Notes under the pieces: model-generated
What the model was told of the DNA's origin: nothing
The model's input: only the letters and a program-made list of their open reading frames with translations
Databases searched by the model: none
Origin: Polytrichum commune
Taxonomy: Eukaryota; Streptophyta; Polytrichopsida; Polytrichales; Polytrichaceae
DNA: 64,000 nt
Assembly: GCA_950295325.1 (NCBI GenBank)
Contig: OX485805.1
Coordinates: forward strand, 11,098,501-11,162,500
Direction of reading: 5' to 3'
Position numbers and translations under genes: made by a program
Part shown: positions 45,701-56,741 of the stretch, in pieces
Layout: each line of letters starts with the position of its first letter
How positions within the stretch are numbered: position 1 is the first letter of the stretch

Positions 45701-46318
45701 CCATCTACCCGAGGACACTTGGGTTTGTTTTCTTTCCATTACAGTCCCTCCAAAACGGAGAGGGCATTGACATGTAATGTTGGAAGGATAAAAGAAGTTC
45801 TTAACCCGACGGATGAATCGAAAAGCACATCTCATGCCCAATTTGAGTGACATGGAGCATGATTGGAAACCTTGGCTCTCATAACATGACGGATGTGATG
45901 AATACCTAGTGGGATGGTGAAGGGGGCGGACAAACTACCATAGAGGGCACTCTATTTCATCTTGGCTAATGTTGGAATGTAGTTTCCTTGTGGGATTTAA
46001 GAAGGTCTCGACCAATATGGAATGACACATGGAAATACTTGAAGGAAGCTAGAATGTAAGTGGTGAGGGATAGTATATAAGTTGATCCACCGTTTTTAGG
46101 AAGTCTCGGCATAAATTCAACTTCAGTTTCATATGAAAAATACTTGTTGGTATGAAAAGAAAGCACTAGACCTATTACCGTGGATTTTTTGGATTGCATA
46201 CCATGGGTATAGGATTTGTATTCACATGTGAACATATGTTATAAAATTCACACCATTATTCAATGTCAACTCCAACATTTATGAAGCTTATACCTAACCA
46301 TCATCCGTCATGGTGTAC
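45701..46318. other. Gene-free stretch
   Basis: No gene recognised. Minus-strand open frames (70 and 89 codons) could be decayed C-terminal sequence of the SWIM-finger protein immediately to the right, but I see no motif that shows it. Confidence 0.35.
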
Positions 46319-47097
46319 TTATGCTTGCTCCACCACACTAGCAGGCTCAAGTAAACACATGACCTCATTGTAACTGAAAGTTGGGGCATGAATGAACTTA
46401 TCCTTGGTGTAGTCAACCTTACAACAAAATCTAAACACATAGTACAAATGTTTGCACGAAACCCACTGACCCCTTTTCCCCGATGCCAAGGAAGACAATC
46501 TTATAAAGTTTTGACAATTGCAATGTGGAATATCAGCTATGGACAACATGTATGTTTTTTCCTCCTTGAAAAGAATTGTTATAATGCCTCTGTAACCAAG
46601 ATACGGAATCGCATTTACTCCAACCACATGGTACCCATCCATATGTAAAGCACTTTGCCATTTATTCTTGTGTTCATGGGTTACGTCACACTATCTTTGA
46701 AAACATGGTATTGGGATGCACTTCCAGTTTGAAGGCACACAAAATTGCGCTCGTGGGATGGGGAGGTTCGGCATAGTACCCAATCGACGGTGGGGAGACA
46801 ATGCCTCTTGTTGTTGTAATTGAACCCTATGTGCTCCAATCCAACGACCTCCTCTTGGGAAAGGTTGGTGCCAACCTTCATTGGCCATGTGGACAGAATG
46901 TTGGGCCAATCAAGCACCCATTTCTTCTTGCTTCCCTTCACACATTGATTGATGTTATCACTACAAAACCAAAAGTCGCACAAAGTGTAGTTGTTGGACC
47001 AAAACTCTTTCTTCATTCCAGTGTATGTTGGTGTAGGAGTGCCATGTGTGGCCTTACTAACTTTGGCCTTGCACAAATGTCTTGTGTTTGCTTGCAA
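46319..47097 (-). pseudogene. SWIM zinc-finger protein remnant (MULE/FAR1-like)
   Basis: Two minus-strand segments of 138 codons (47097-46681) and 107 codons (46642-46319) are in different frames and look like parts of one protein. The second contains a C-x-C...C-x-H SWIM finger (CNC near residue 42, CKH near 63). It is followed by the block conserved in the fragment at 17140-17375. The first is Trp/Cys-rich (KKKWVLDWPNILSTW) with no assigned domain. SWIM fingers of this type sit at the C-terminal side of MULE transposases and FAR1-family proteins. I see no DDE residues, so the transposase link is inference. Confidence 0.5.
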
Positions 47098-47930
47098 AGC
47101 CCGACACTATTTCTTGGATGGATAAAGCAACCGAGAAATATGCCAATAGGAGTATGGACATTCCAACTCTAACACACATGTAATGTGGGCCACTCCATTG
47201 TGAACATGTTGCAATGACTCCTCGATCCGGTCCCTCTCGGATCTTGTGTTCGATCAAGGGATTGAAAAGTATACTTTGTCTCGGTGATGGGTTCGTATTT
47301 AGACCATAGGGCAAGTTCAATTTTATTTTTGTTGATCCAAACAATTAAGATCCCTCCAATGCATAATCTCTTGTGTTCAATTCTTGGGTTCTAGGGCATG
47401 ACTTCATGGCTTTGGCTAGAAACTTAAGGTCTCCGGTGTATGCAACAACCTTCAACTTCAAACTCGTTGGTTAAGGCCTTTACCAAATGAACCACCTTTA
47501 ATCAAATTGTGGTAATTCGCAATTTGCATGAAGGTTTGGATCATGTTGTCAATTGTGGCCTCGTGAAGACATGCCATTTTGTTTCTAGATTGTTGAAGCC
47601 ACTTGGAATGCACAATTTTTGAAAGATTGCAAATGGCATCTTAGTGTGTTCGTCCAAAATCCACTTGGAAAACATAAAATCAAAATATAAAAGATTACAA
47701 ACCTTAAGTATGAATAGCAATGGGACGAGTATAGCCTACGTTGTAGGAGCAAGGGTGGTGGATAAGTGAATGGGAGACTTACTATGAGCATCAATCTCTC
47801 AACGTATCAAAACATGCTTGCTTAGAAGCACATAAGCTAACAAACCTCCAAACCTCACAAAACTGCAAAAAACCTTAAAGAAATTCATTTTTTTTTAGAA
47901 ATAAAACCAAAAAAAATAACAAAAGAATCT
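47098..47930. other. Gene-free stretch
   Basis: No gene recognised. It may include upstream sequence of the SWIM-finger protein, but no motif is visible. Confidence 0.35.
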
Positions 47931-49700
47931 TCAACCTGTGAGACTCCACACCTCTAGATTGCCTAGTAAACTCCAAAGACAACCTCACCATGCACCCAAA
48001 TGTCATAACATACATTATCCACTCGACTCAACAAACATTGTTCCAAAGACAAAAACCCATTGTTCTCAAACCCAATCGACAACCCCACCACATATATGTG
48101 TGCCATCTTGTCAGTTCTCGTGGCAAACCAAGGACAATATCAACTTAGAAAAATAAACATCTCCCACCATTACGGTCACCTCACTATTTGCACGAAACAT
48201 ACACAACACAAGTTTCAAAATAATATCTAAGGGAAAGGCCTCGGACCAAATGACATCCTAAATGATATCCTTAAAGCCGTTCCAAAGAACTTCCACCATA
48301 TGTTGTTCTTATTATGCTCACAATGCTACCACCAAAAATCCATACCCAAAGAATGGAAACATAGCACCACCATACCACTCCAAAAGAAAGATGATGCAAC
48401 CATCATCACCAACTACAAACCTATAGCACTTGTCAACTCCATCTTTACAATTATTCACCTATACCTTAACATCCACACTAACCACCGTTGGAGAACAACA
48501 TAAGATTCTCCATCAAAGCTAGGAAGGATTCCGTGCAATGAGAACAAAGCCCAAGTAATACAAGCAATCATCGCCACTAGAAGACGCTAAATTCGCAAAC
48601 AATGATATCTACATCAACTATATTGACTTCAAAATTGCCTTTGGATTAATTGACCACCCAAAATTAGTAGCCCTTGTGGATTACCTATGATATATGATTG
48701 ACAACTAATAAGGAACATTTACTCTGATCCTACCAACTCGTTTTGCATAGCACACTTACACCCCAATTGAAATTAACAAAGGCACCATCCAAGGCAACAC
48801 CCTCAAATCCTACCTCATCATCATATTTTAAGAACAATTCCTCCAATGGTTAGAAAAAAATCAAAGGGGGTACAAATTCCACACATCCTTGAACACAATA
48901 ATCACAATTGCATACGCCAATGATCTAGCAATTCTCATAGACAACATCACTAACATCCAACTACAGCTAGACAAGCTACAACTCTATTCAAATCGGGCCC
49001 ACATGGAGCTTGACATGACCAAATGTGTAGTGATGAATTCCCAAAAAATCGAAACTCCAACCATTAGCAGTCGCCACATGCCTTATAGCTCATAATATAA
49101 ACTACAAAAACCAACAACTCCCATTACAACCCCTACACCTACCTAGGAATACGTTTGGCCCCGTCCCTCAAATGGTCATTCCAAAAAGAAGCCACAATAA
49201 ATACATTTAAAAAATAAAAAACAAAGTGCAACATTACTATTATCACTTGCATCTAGACAACAAAAAATCAAATTTCTAAACTCAGTCGTCTGCCTAGGGA
49301 TAGAAAACTCATTCTATGCCGCCATTTTCTCCATCCCCAACATCCGTAAAATGGATAAACTGCTCATTAAACTCACAAAATCAATCTGCATAAATCCCTC
49401 CAACACCCAAACATCTTCACACAATTCCCCAAAGATGCATTTGGCATTGAAGCATATCCCTTCTTTCCAAGACATGCAACAATGTTAATTAAAAAAACTA
49501 ACACAAACCCTCAATGACCTAGGCCAATTACGACACATATGCCAAGGAGTAGTCAAATTTATAGCCTCCAAATACAGAGGGGCATAACACCTCTCCTTCC
49601 TTACCTACCAAGCATGTCCTAGATCACCTACCTCAAGAGCCCTATTCATTCTCAAGACCAAATTTATTAAATTAAATTAAATTAATTAAAAATTTCCAAC
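47931..49700 (+). pseudogene. LINE reverse transcriptase remnant
   Basis: In pieces across frames: KGKASDQ-type finger segment near 48230; EWKHSTTIPLQKKDD and NYKPIALVNSIF (48300-48460); YIDFKIAFG-like D box near 48610-48640; INKGTIQGNTL (48770-48810); the catalytic box AYANDLAIL (48910-48935), where the family's YADD has become YAND; and a downstream YLGIRLAPSLKWSF-type thumb segment (49140-49190). Order and motifs fit a non-LTR (L1/I-type) RT. Many stops and frameshifts, so it is dead. No poly(A) tail or endonuclease was recognised. Confidence 0.85.
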
Positions 49701-50839
49701 TTCACCTAGACTCAATAGACACCAAATTCCCCAATCATGCACCTTGGCTTCGCATTCTCCACTCAATGGATGGGTTGGAGATATGTGTAATTAACAAATG
49801 CTACCTTCATCCCCAAGGCCGTCAAATGGGCTAAAATGGTAGCCCAAACATAACATCAAAACAACACTATCCTTGTTATCACACACACAACTTATGGTCA
49901 TACCACCAATCTGACCTCCTCCAACAAGTAGACACAATCCCCATCTTGACAATCCCCCTACCCATGCACAATACAATATACCTCTTTCCCAACCTTCCCC
50001 ACATACTATCAAAACATTGAACCTTTCCTCACCTCCATCTTCTCCTTCCCACACACCAAAAGTCACGATCACACACACAAACACCTTCCTACAAAAATGC
50101 CCCAACTCCTTTGTCATAACAAATACAACATACAAAACTAAATACCAAGATTCCACAATATTGAATCTATAAATTAATGAAGATCATCTCACAAATTGCT
50201 ATCAAATACCTTACACACACATCATACTAAACAAACATAAACTAGAAAAGAAACAAGTGCCATTATTATTAGACTAAATATCAAACTAACCCTCGGTCCA
50301 CCTACTATAAATGGCAATGAAGCCTCCCCCGCCCCCCATGATCACACGATCGTGGAGTGTAGGATGATGAATGGACATCGCATGTGGGTAGATGATATCA
50401 AAATTCCTTTTTGTTTATTTATTGCTACAAATTGCATGTATTGTGTCGGAGAGATTGTTAATCATATACCCATAAATAATCAATCAATAATCAATACCAT
50501 ACCATACTCATCTAAAATCAACATGCATTTCCCTAATTAGACTTACATGTGACACCTAGATGTTATAAAGATCACTTTTTAAGTCTTCCATGATTATCTC
50601 CTTGGTTTTTTTTGTCATATCTAAAAACCTATCTACAATTGGTGAAAGTTGTCCAGTGGCTATGCCTAGGAGTAAGTGGGCATGACATTATGTTTTGCAG
50701 GTATGCCACGTCGCATTCCATATTATCCAGATGCTTACGCTGGATTCAAGGTTTAGTTTAGTTTATGATCTTGGTAAATTCAAGCGAAGTATTTCCCTCC
50801 ACATACTTACAAAAGTGATAATTTTAGTTGATTCTAAAG
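49701..50839. other. Gene-free stretch
   Basis: No gene recognised. 49790-50160 has a minus-strand open frame of 121 codons that is Gly/Val/Cys-rich; on the plus strand it may be decayed 3' sequence of the LINE. I cannot assign it. Confidence 0.35.
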
Positions 50840-51115
50840 TAGATGAGGCTAATTCGGTTAGCTTCCTTAATTGGACACCTATTTTCGGCTCTTAATCGGC
50901 GGTACAATTGTTTAATTCGGTGGGTGAGTAATACGTGGTGTTTTAGCCGTCGCCTTGATGAAATTTGGCTTAGTCACCTTTGCAAAAGTCAAATTATACT
51001 CACCGTCCTCCATAATGAGGAGTGTGGCTTTTTGTGCTCAAGGTGGGGAAATTAGGAGGTAAGCTTAGCATGTGGCTATGAGGTGCCGACTAACTTGTAT
51101 TGTGGATATTCTATA
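50840..51115 (+). repeat. Dispersed repeat R5, copy 2
   Basis: Opposite-orientation match to 15240-15540 (see that entry). Confidence 0.75.
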
Positions 51116-51648
51116 ATGAAAAACAATTCAACGACATGTATGTTACATGTGACCACTTTAGAGACGTTACACAACCAATATTGGCATTGAAGTTGGTTTT
51201 CATTGACACGTGTAGAATCTGCTAATGATGTTATTCTCTCACACAACATTGAACGATAAAAGAGTTCCCCCCTATAATAACACGTTGAGAAATAAAAAAA
51301 ACATTTGATTCCAAAGCCTATATCAACACCTTCATCAACTCTAAATTCAACGATTTTAACGATGTAATTCTTTGATCCAGGTTCATATTTGCTAACTTGC
51401 TCAAGCTTCTAATGCTCGAATCCATTGGCTGGATGATTCCACAAAGCTAGAGGTGTCCACATTAGCCTCATCTACCTTAGCTGATCCAAGTGATGACCTG
51501 AAACTTTTGTGCACATATGAGGAAGGCATCAAACTACATCTTTAGTTTATTGTATGATACGTTAGATACCTGATTTCCAAAGAGTAATGTTGTTAACTTG
51601 TTGAAAATGAACTCTATTGAACTTGGTCGAACGCCGACCACAAACCCG
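51116..51648. other. Gene-free stretch
   Basis: AT-rich with no recognised gene or delimited repeat. Confidence 0.35.
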
Positions 51649-52126
51649 CTACATTGTTTATGGTATTTAGTGTCACACATACCATTGGCGAACATTCTAA
51701 AATAGATGCTTAGAGGTCTCAAAGTGTCACGTATGCTAATTGTCAACATGAGTGTATTTTGAAGTGAACAAATAGTACATTTTGACTTTAGCATAGTACA
51801 TTTGAATACTTGAGATGATAGTTTTGTGTTTTAGTATGGCAAGGGGATGATAATATTGAGCATACTAATGATGCATGACATGTGTTTACACTTTAGGAAG
51901 CAAGAGGACGATATTCTTGAGGATACTAATGCCAAGTGTAATTTGTGCACACTTTCAATCAAATTATAAACCATTGTGTAACACATGCACACACCTCATA
52001 ACATTGTTGAACATATTCATGTCAAGATATTAGTGACCGCACTTGAACGTCAAGTGTCATGAAATGACACTGATGATGAAGTTGTTGATCATTAGTGTAA
52101 CTTAGCATACCCCTCAAAAAAGGTAA

Positions 52127-52508
52127 GGGTTGCTTCACATGGGGTCCCAAGTACCATTCTTGTTAACTCAGCAAGTCCCAACATGGAGGCAAAGTCCAAC
52201 TTTTGAACCTCAAGAACCATTAAATTATGGTTTATATCCATTAAAGTCAAATCTTTATTATTTTACTCGAAAAAATTTGGGTCTTGTGTTGCGAGTTGGG
52301 TTGAGTTTTTTTTGGCTAACTCTCAACATAAGTCCCGAGCCTCACCTCTAAAAAGTGTTGCTATGTAGGCATCCATGTCATACTTGGACTTAGGACTTGG
52401 GACCTCATATGTAGCGGTAAGTTCCAACTTCCATGCTCTCAAAGTGCTAAGATTGCATGAATTGACATCAAGTGAACCTTAAGACTTGAGACCTTGTGTG
52501 AACTATCA
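52127..52508. mobile_element. Element G2 nested in R3 copy 2
   Basis: 382 bp flanked by TAA (52124-52126 and 52509-52511). Ends GGGTTGCTTCACATGGGGTC and an inverted CTTGTGTGAACTATCA. It is a reverse-oriented relative of G1: shared segments include GGCATCCATGTCATACTTGG against CCAAGTACGACATGGATG, and ATGGTTTATATCCATTAAAGTC. Confidence 0.88.
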
Positions 52509-52519
52509 TAACATTATTC

Positions 52520-52648
52520 GGATCCATAATAATGTTATGTGCGATTGACAAGATTCCACGAATATTCTCCACATTCATTATGAATGTGAGAAATATCGAA
52601 AAATATTTTGTGAAATATTGTCAATCGCACATAACAATGTTATGGATT
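52520..52648. mobile_element. Foldback element in R3 copy 2
   Basis: Arms of about 29 bp, ATCCATAATAATGTTATGTGC..ATTGACA (52522-52550) and TGTCAATCGCAC..TTATGGAT (52619-52647), nearly perfectly inverted around an AT-rich centre. It is absent from the other R3 copies, so it is a separate small insertion or a locally formed palindrome. Confidence 0.7.
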
Positions 52649-52798
52649 TGAGTAATGTTGTGGTCCCTCAATAACACTAAATACCATAAACATTGTGATT
52701 AAGTATTAGGCAGATTCTAGTTGATTGACGTGATGAGAGTTCGGCCATAGTGAAATGCCAAAGTGAGCTAGTAGTAATTTAGTTAAACAAATGAGAGC

Positions 52799-53220
52799 AC
52801 AAAAAGGGGGACCTTTAATTACTCGCCATTACATACCCATAGCCCTAGCCAACACCATCTATAAACTTTTCATTAGCACTTTAACCACACTCTTCACAAG
52901 TTATGGCGAAAGACACAAAATCTTAAACTTTAGCTCATAAGAATTCCAACCACAAAGACAATACACGAGAGAACTACAAATGTTAATCGCAACACTCGAA
53001 GATGCCCACTTTACCAACAAGACATTTATCTCCATACATAGACTTTAAGAATGCCTTTGGGTATGTTCAACCATGCAAGAGTATTAGCCATAACGGAGGA
53101 CCTAGGGTACCCACACGACACCATAGAACTCATTGGCAACATTTACACAAACTCCACCACTTCATTCCATGGGGGCCACTTCAACATACGAGAGTTTACA
53201 TCATTCATTTAACGTGTTGA
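52799..53220 (+). pseudogene. Second LINE reverse transcriptase fragment
   Basis: Translates to PIALANTIYKLFISTL, then TLEDAHF and YIDFKNAFG (53029-53055), the RT box-2/box-A order also seen at 48.4-48.65 kb. Frame-broken and short. It is a separate, truncated non-LTR element copy. Confidence 0.7.
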
Positions 53221-53689
53221 CATTCATAATGCACATTTGAGACCTTCAAAGGTTTATAACAATGTTGGTCTAGTATTGTCTTTATTTGATACCATTCAGT
53301 TATCTATAATGAGAATTTCACATTTGTTGATACTACCATAGTTATATAGCCAGTTTGGCTCAAACTTATGTAGTGTTAATAGTTCATTATAAGATATCAA
53401 GTAGAGAAGGGGATCGCATTATATTATAGATTATCCTTAGTCATCACGAATAATATGGGTTAACATAAAATCACATGATGTGTACTAAGAAATTGGTCTT
53501 GTCCTCAATATTCTTTCAGACCTCAATTCCACATAGAAGATGCACTTGTTTTGATTTATGTCCAACCTGAAAAAGGTTGGTACATCAAACAAAGTAAGTT
53601 ACCACCTCAAGAAATAAATTTGTGATTTGAAAATTTTGTGCAAAAGACGTGAACAAATTTCAAGAAGAATTGTCAATAAATGAGGAAGT
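53221..53689. other. Gene-free stretch
   Basis: AT-rich with no recognised gene. Confidence 0.35.
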
Positions 53690-54110
53690 TTGAAGAGAAA
53701 ACGTGTTATGCTCAAATTTCCAGAGTTGATTGTGCAAAGAATTAAGTTTTTTTTTGGAGTTGTGTTAAACTACGAAGTTTTGGACGATCAAATATAGTAC
53801 CACATAACGTTACTTAGCATTCAACTCTCATTTTGTGTGCCCTTAAAATATAACAACTACATTCTTGAAAGGTTGCACAAAGAGACATGGATTTAGATTG
53901 AGCTCCCAACATCCCACTTTTATGTTATGAGGGCCCACGTCGTTGAGTAATGTTATGCACCTTCAACAAACATTTGCAATTAAAGTTGCTATACAAAATA
54001 CAAACTTATACATACAAGAGGACTACCATGACTTCATCTCTCAAGTTTACATAGCCGTTATGGATTGTGGACACCCGGTGGGGATGGCTTATATAATGAA
54101 GCTTATAATT
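53690..54110 (+). repeat. Dispersed repeat R4b, copy 1
   Basis: Matches 57740-57985: TTGATTGTGC..AAGAA, TTTTGGAGTTG.GTTAAACTA, ACATACAAGAGGA, CTTCATCTCTCAA.TTTA, GGATTGT.GACACC. The second copy is followed directly by R4, suggesting that R4b and R4 are parts of one longer element. Confidence 0.6.
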
Positions 54111-54184
54111 TACATGTTGTGAACACCTAATACCAATTGATTGAGTATTTGTGAACAAGCCCGGGAAAAATCACATAAAAAATG

Positions 54185-54760
54185 TTCAAAACCTTTAGAT
54201 TATTGCTTTGAAGTGTTGCACCGACTTTTGACACTTTAGATACTTATTTAGGACAACATTGTTGGATTGGCCATTTGTCTACAGTAGTAGGATATGGATG
54301 TTTGACGGTATTTTTGTTTTCAATATCATTCGGATCTACATACCATGCAATGACATTTGTACTTACGCAAAAAAAAAACACTTATCCATACTTAATGCTT
54401 AAGCATATGGTTAAGCATTTGCTATGGTATCATTAATGATTTGGAATTTTTATTTACGCTTATTTAAGTTGGTATCATTGCAAATCATAATGATACCATG
54501 CTTAAGCGTTTAACCATACTTAAGTACAAATGGTTAACCATATGCTTAACCATTATGATTTGGAATGATACCAACCTAAATAATAACTCCAATATACAAA
54601 GATTCACACATCTTGACATACCCACCAAAAATCAAAATTTGACTAATATTGCAAATTTGATACCCACATGTGGGTGCTTTGATACCATTATTCATTTTGA
54701 TTACTTGTACCATACATTCACCTATATGGCATACCAAAATTGATTAATAACAACAAATTT
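54185..54760 (+). repeat. Dispersed repeat R7, copy 1
   Basis: Shares two blocks with 59220-59460: GCTTTGAAGTGTTGCACCGA..TTTTG.CACTT at the left, and ACCCACCAAAAATCAAAATT..GATACCCA at the right. Between them this copy has an extra AT-rich palindromic segment (54383-54580) that the other copy lacks. Confidence 0.6.
54383..54580. repeat. Multi-palindrome insertion (TGCTTAAGCAT / TTAACCAT type)
   Basis: Contains ATGCTTAAGCATATGGTTAAGCA and its rearranged inverse near 54520-54555. ATTTGG..AATGATACCA and TGGTATCAT phrases occur in both orientations at least three times. The segment can fold extensively. Since copy 2 of R7 lacks it, it is probably an inserted foldback or MITE. Confidence 0.6.
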
Positions 54761-55434
54761 TTAAAGAGTTGGTATATATTGGACCTCCTTCATCCATATC
54801 ACTAGATTCGTTAATTTGGGATTTTTTCGGCATTTTGAGACGGTTACAAATATAAGATCATGGATAAAATCACACAGATTTTGGAGAATGTTGTAAGATG
54901 CAAATACTTTGAAGCGGGTGTTCATATCAAGAACCCAATTAAGAACTCATATCAAGATGGTTTAGGTAGGACGACCCAAACATTAGACCATGTTGTTGTG
55001 GTCCATATATTAATTTGAGACAAGAGAAAGTCTCAAAATAACGAATATAGTGATCCATGATGGATGAGTTGGTGATTGGAGAAAGCTCTAGCCAACAAGA
55101 TTGTTCCGTGCAACAATGCTTCACTTATAAACCACAAAGCGGCTCCACTCCCTCCCTCCTTAAACTTAGCATGACACGTTTGTCAAAAACAACATCAATA
55201 CAAATCAAAGAAAAATGAAACACACACTTTAAGAACACAAAAATAGTTGACAATTTCCAAAGCAACAAAGCCACAATTTATATCCAAGTATAGTTTTTAT
55301 TTATTTTTGGTACATGATTGAATCACGATGGGCAAATGAGTACGGCCGTCTAAGTTAACTTAGCCAAGTCCAAATCGTTTCCCGAGTCAAAAAGCTAGGG
55401 CCCAAGGGCCTCCACCCACCCCAAGGCGAGTCGG
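54761..55434. other. Gene-free stretch
   Basis: No gene recognised; the right edge is a short GC-rich patch (55380-55434) next to the pogo-like element. Confidence 0.35.
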
Positions 55435-55436
55435 TA

Positions 55437-56739
55437 CAGTCTAACCTTGATAATGTCACACCATCCGTTTCACCAAAAAGAGTGATATAAACAAGGTGTG
55501 ACATATTTGATAATGTCACATTTTGAAGATTTGTGCATAATGTGATATTATCAAAAAAATAGGTAGAAAATCAAAATAAAATTACAATGTACAAAAGAAA
55601 ATAACAAATACGAGACTTCAATGTTTTTGAATGTAAAATCTAATTCAAAATTGTGAATAACAACAAGAGCACATCATAATGTGTCATTGAGATCAGGTAA
55701 AGACCTCTTACTAGAGACAAAGAAGCTTCTAATGTCACATTGTTTTGTTGATGTTAAATGTGCAACACCAATTCTAATGAGTTTGTCATGGATTTTTTCC
55801 ATTCCTAACATCTCCATAGTGTTGAAAATCTAAGAACCTTGGCTAGCCATAAAATTCAAAACATCTTTAGCATACTTTTGTGCATCGCTTAGCTTCACTA
55901 CTTTAGACTCATCATCACTGCTATCAACAATCAATGGGTCTACTTCCATGGAATCAAGAACATGTTCGCCATCTTGCACTAATTGCACAAGCTCCTCAGT
56001 AGAATATTCCACCTCAAAATCATCTTCACCTTCCATGTTTATGTACTCCAAAGGACAAAGCTTTTCTACAGGCTTGCCTTCGACATCCAAACCCAAATTC
56101 AATGCGGCGTCGAGATTGCCCAATTCCAAAGTTGCTTCCTCCATTTTGAACTTCATACGTTCATCAAAATTGTTGATATATGCAGTCCACTCTATAGGCA
56201 ATATGGCGGACTTTCTCCAACAATTTCTAATGGTTTGATCATCTAATTCATGCCATGCCGCCACACACCATAGCATAGCTTGAAATAGATCAACATTCAA
56301 TTTCCCCAAATCTTCATTTGAGTTGTTATCAATTTGTTGCAAAGTCCAGGCAACAAGCTTGCGCTTATAGCACATTTTGAATGTTGCAATCACTCCTTGA
56401 TCCAAAGGCTGAACAACTGAAGTCACATTTGGTGGAAGGAACAAGAGTGATATGGGAGAGTACAAAAGCATTAAACCCATCTATAACTTTCTTGACCTCA
56501 CCATGAATATCATGGCTCCCTGCATTCAAACAATCTGTCCATCCAACCATCACATACAATCCATCCATACTTGGTATTATCACATTTACACTATGGATTT
56601 TGGAAAAAAATAGTGACATTACCAAGGGTGATAGGGATAATAACGAGGGAGTTTTACACTATGAAAATCGGTTTCAAACTTTTAGGTGACAATATCAAGG
56701 TGTTCTATTAACAATGGTGACATTATCAAGGTTAGACTG
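55437..56739 (-). mobile_element. pogo/Emigrant-like DNA transposon (internally deleted)
   Basis: 1303 bp with perfect outer inverted repeats CAGTCTAACCTTGATAATG at the left and CATTATCAAGGTTAGACTG at the right. TA is duplicated on both sides (55435-55436 and 56740-56741). GATAATGTCAC-type motifs recur inside both ends (for example 55513, 56680). The TA target and CAGT..AACCT.TATAAT-style terminus match plant pogo (Emigrant-related) elements of the Tc1/mariner superfamily. It encodes part of a DDE_1-type transposase on the minus strand. The coding region is too short for a full transposase with its N-terminal DNA-binding domain, so this copy is a deletion derivative. Confidence 0.92.
55830..56480 (-). 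pseudogene. pogo-like transposase, C-terminal part
   Basis: A 216-codon open segment with FLPPNVTSVVQPLDQGVIATF near its start, the hallmark of the C-terminal half of the DDE_1 (pogo/Tigger/jerky) domain. It continues through W...W and NCWRKSAILP-type helical sequence to an acidic tail. Upstream (56625-56480) another frame carries N-A-x-x-H followed by GEVKKVIDG, consistent with the preceding catalytic segment and indicating a frameshift near 56480. The N-terminal helix-turn-helix and the first catalytic Asp were not found. Its long open frame suggests relatively recent activity. Confidence 0.88.
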
Positions 56740-56741
56740 TA

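Larger units (their letters stand above)
51649..52698. mobile_element. MITE family R3, copy 2, with two insertions
   Basis: Inverted ends CTACATTGTTTATGGTATTT and AAATACCATAAACATTGTG. It is about 1050 bp instead of the roughly 520 bp of the other copies because it contains element G2 (52127-52508) and a foldback (52520-52648), both of which fall where copies 1 and 3 are continuous. Confidence 0.8.
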
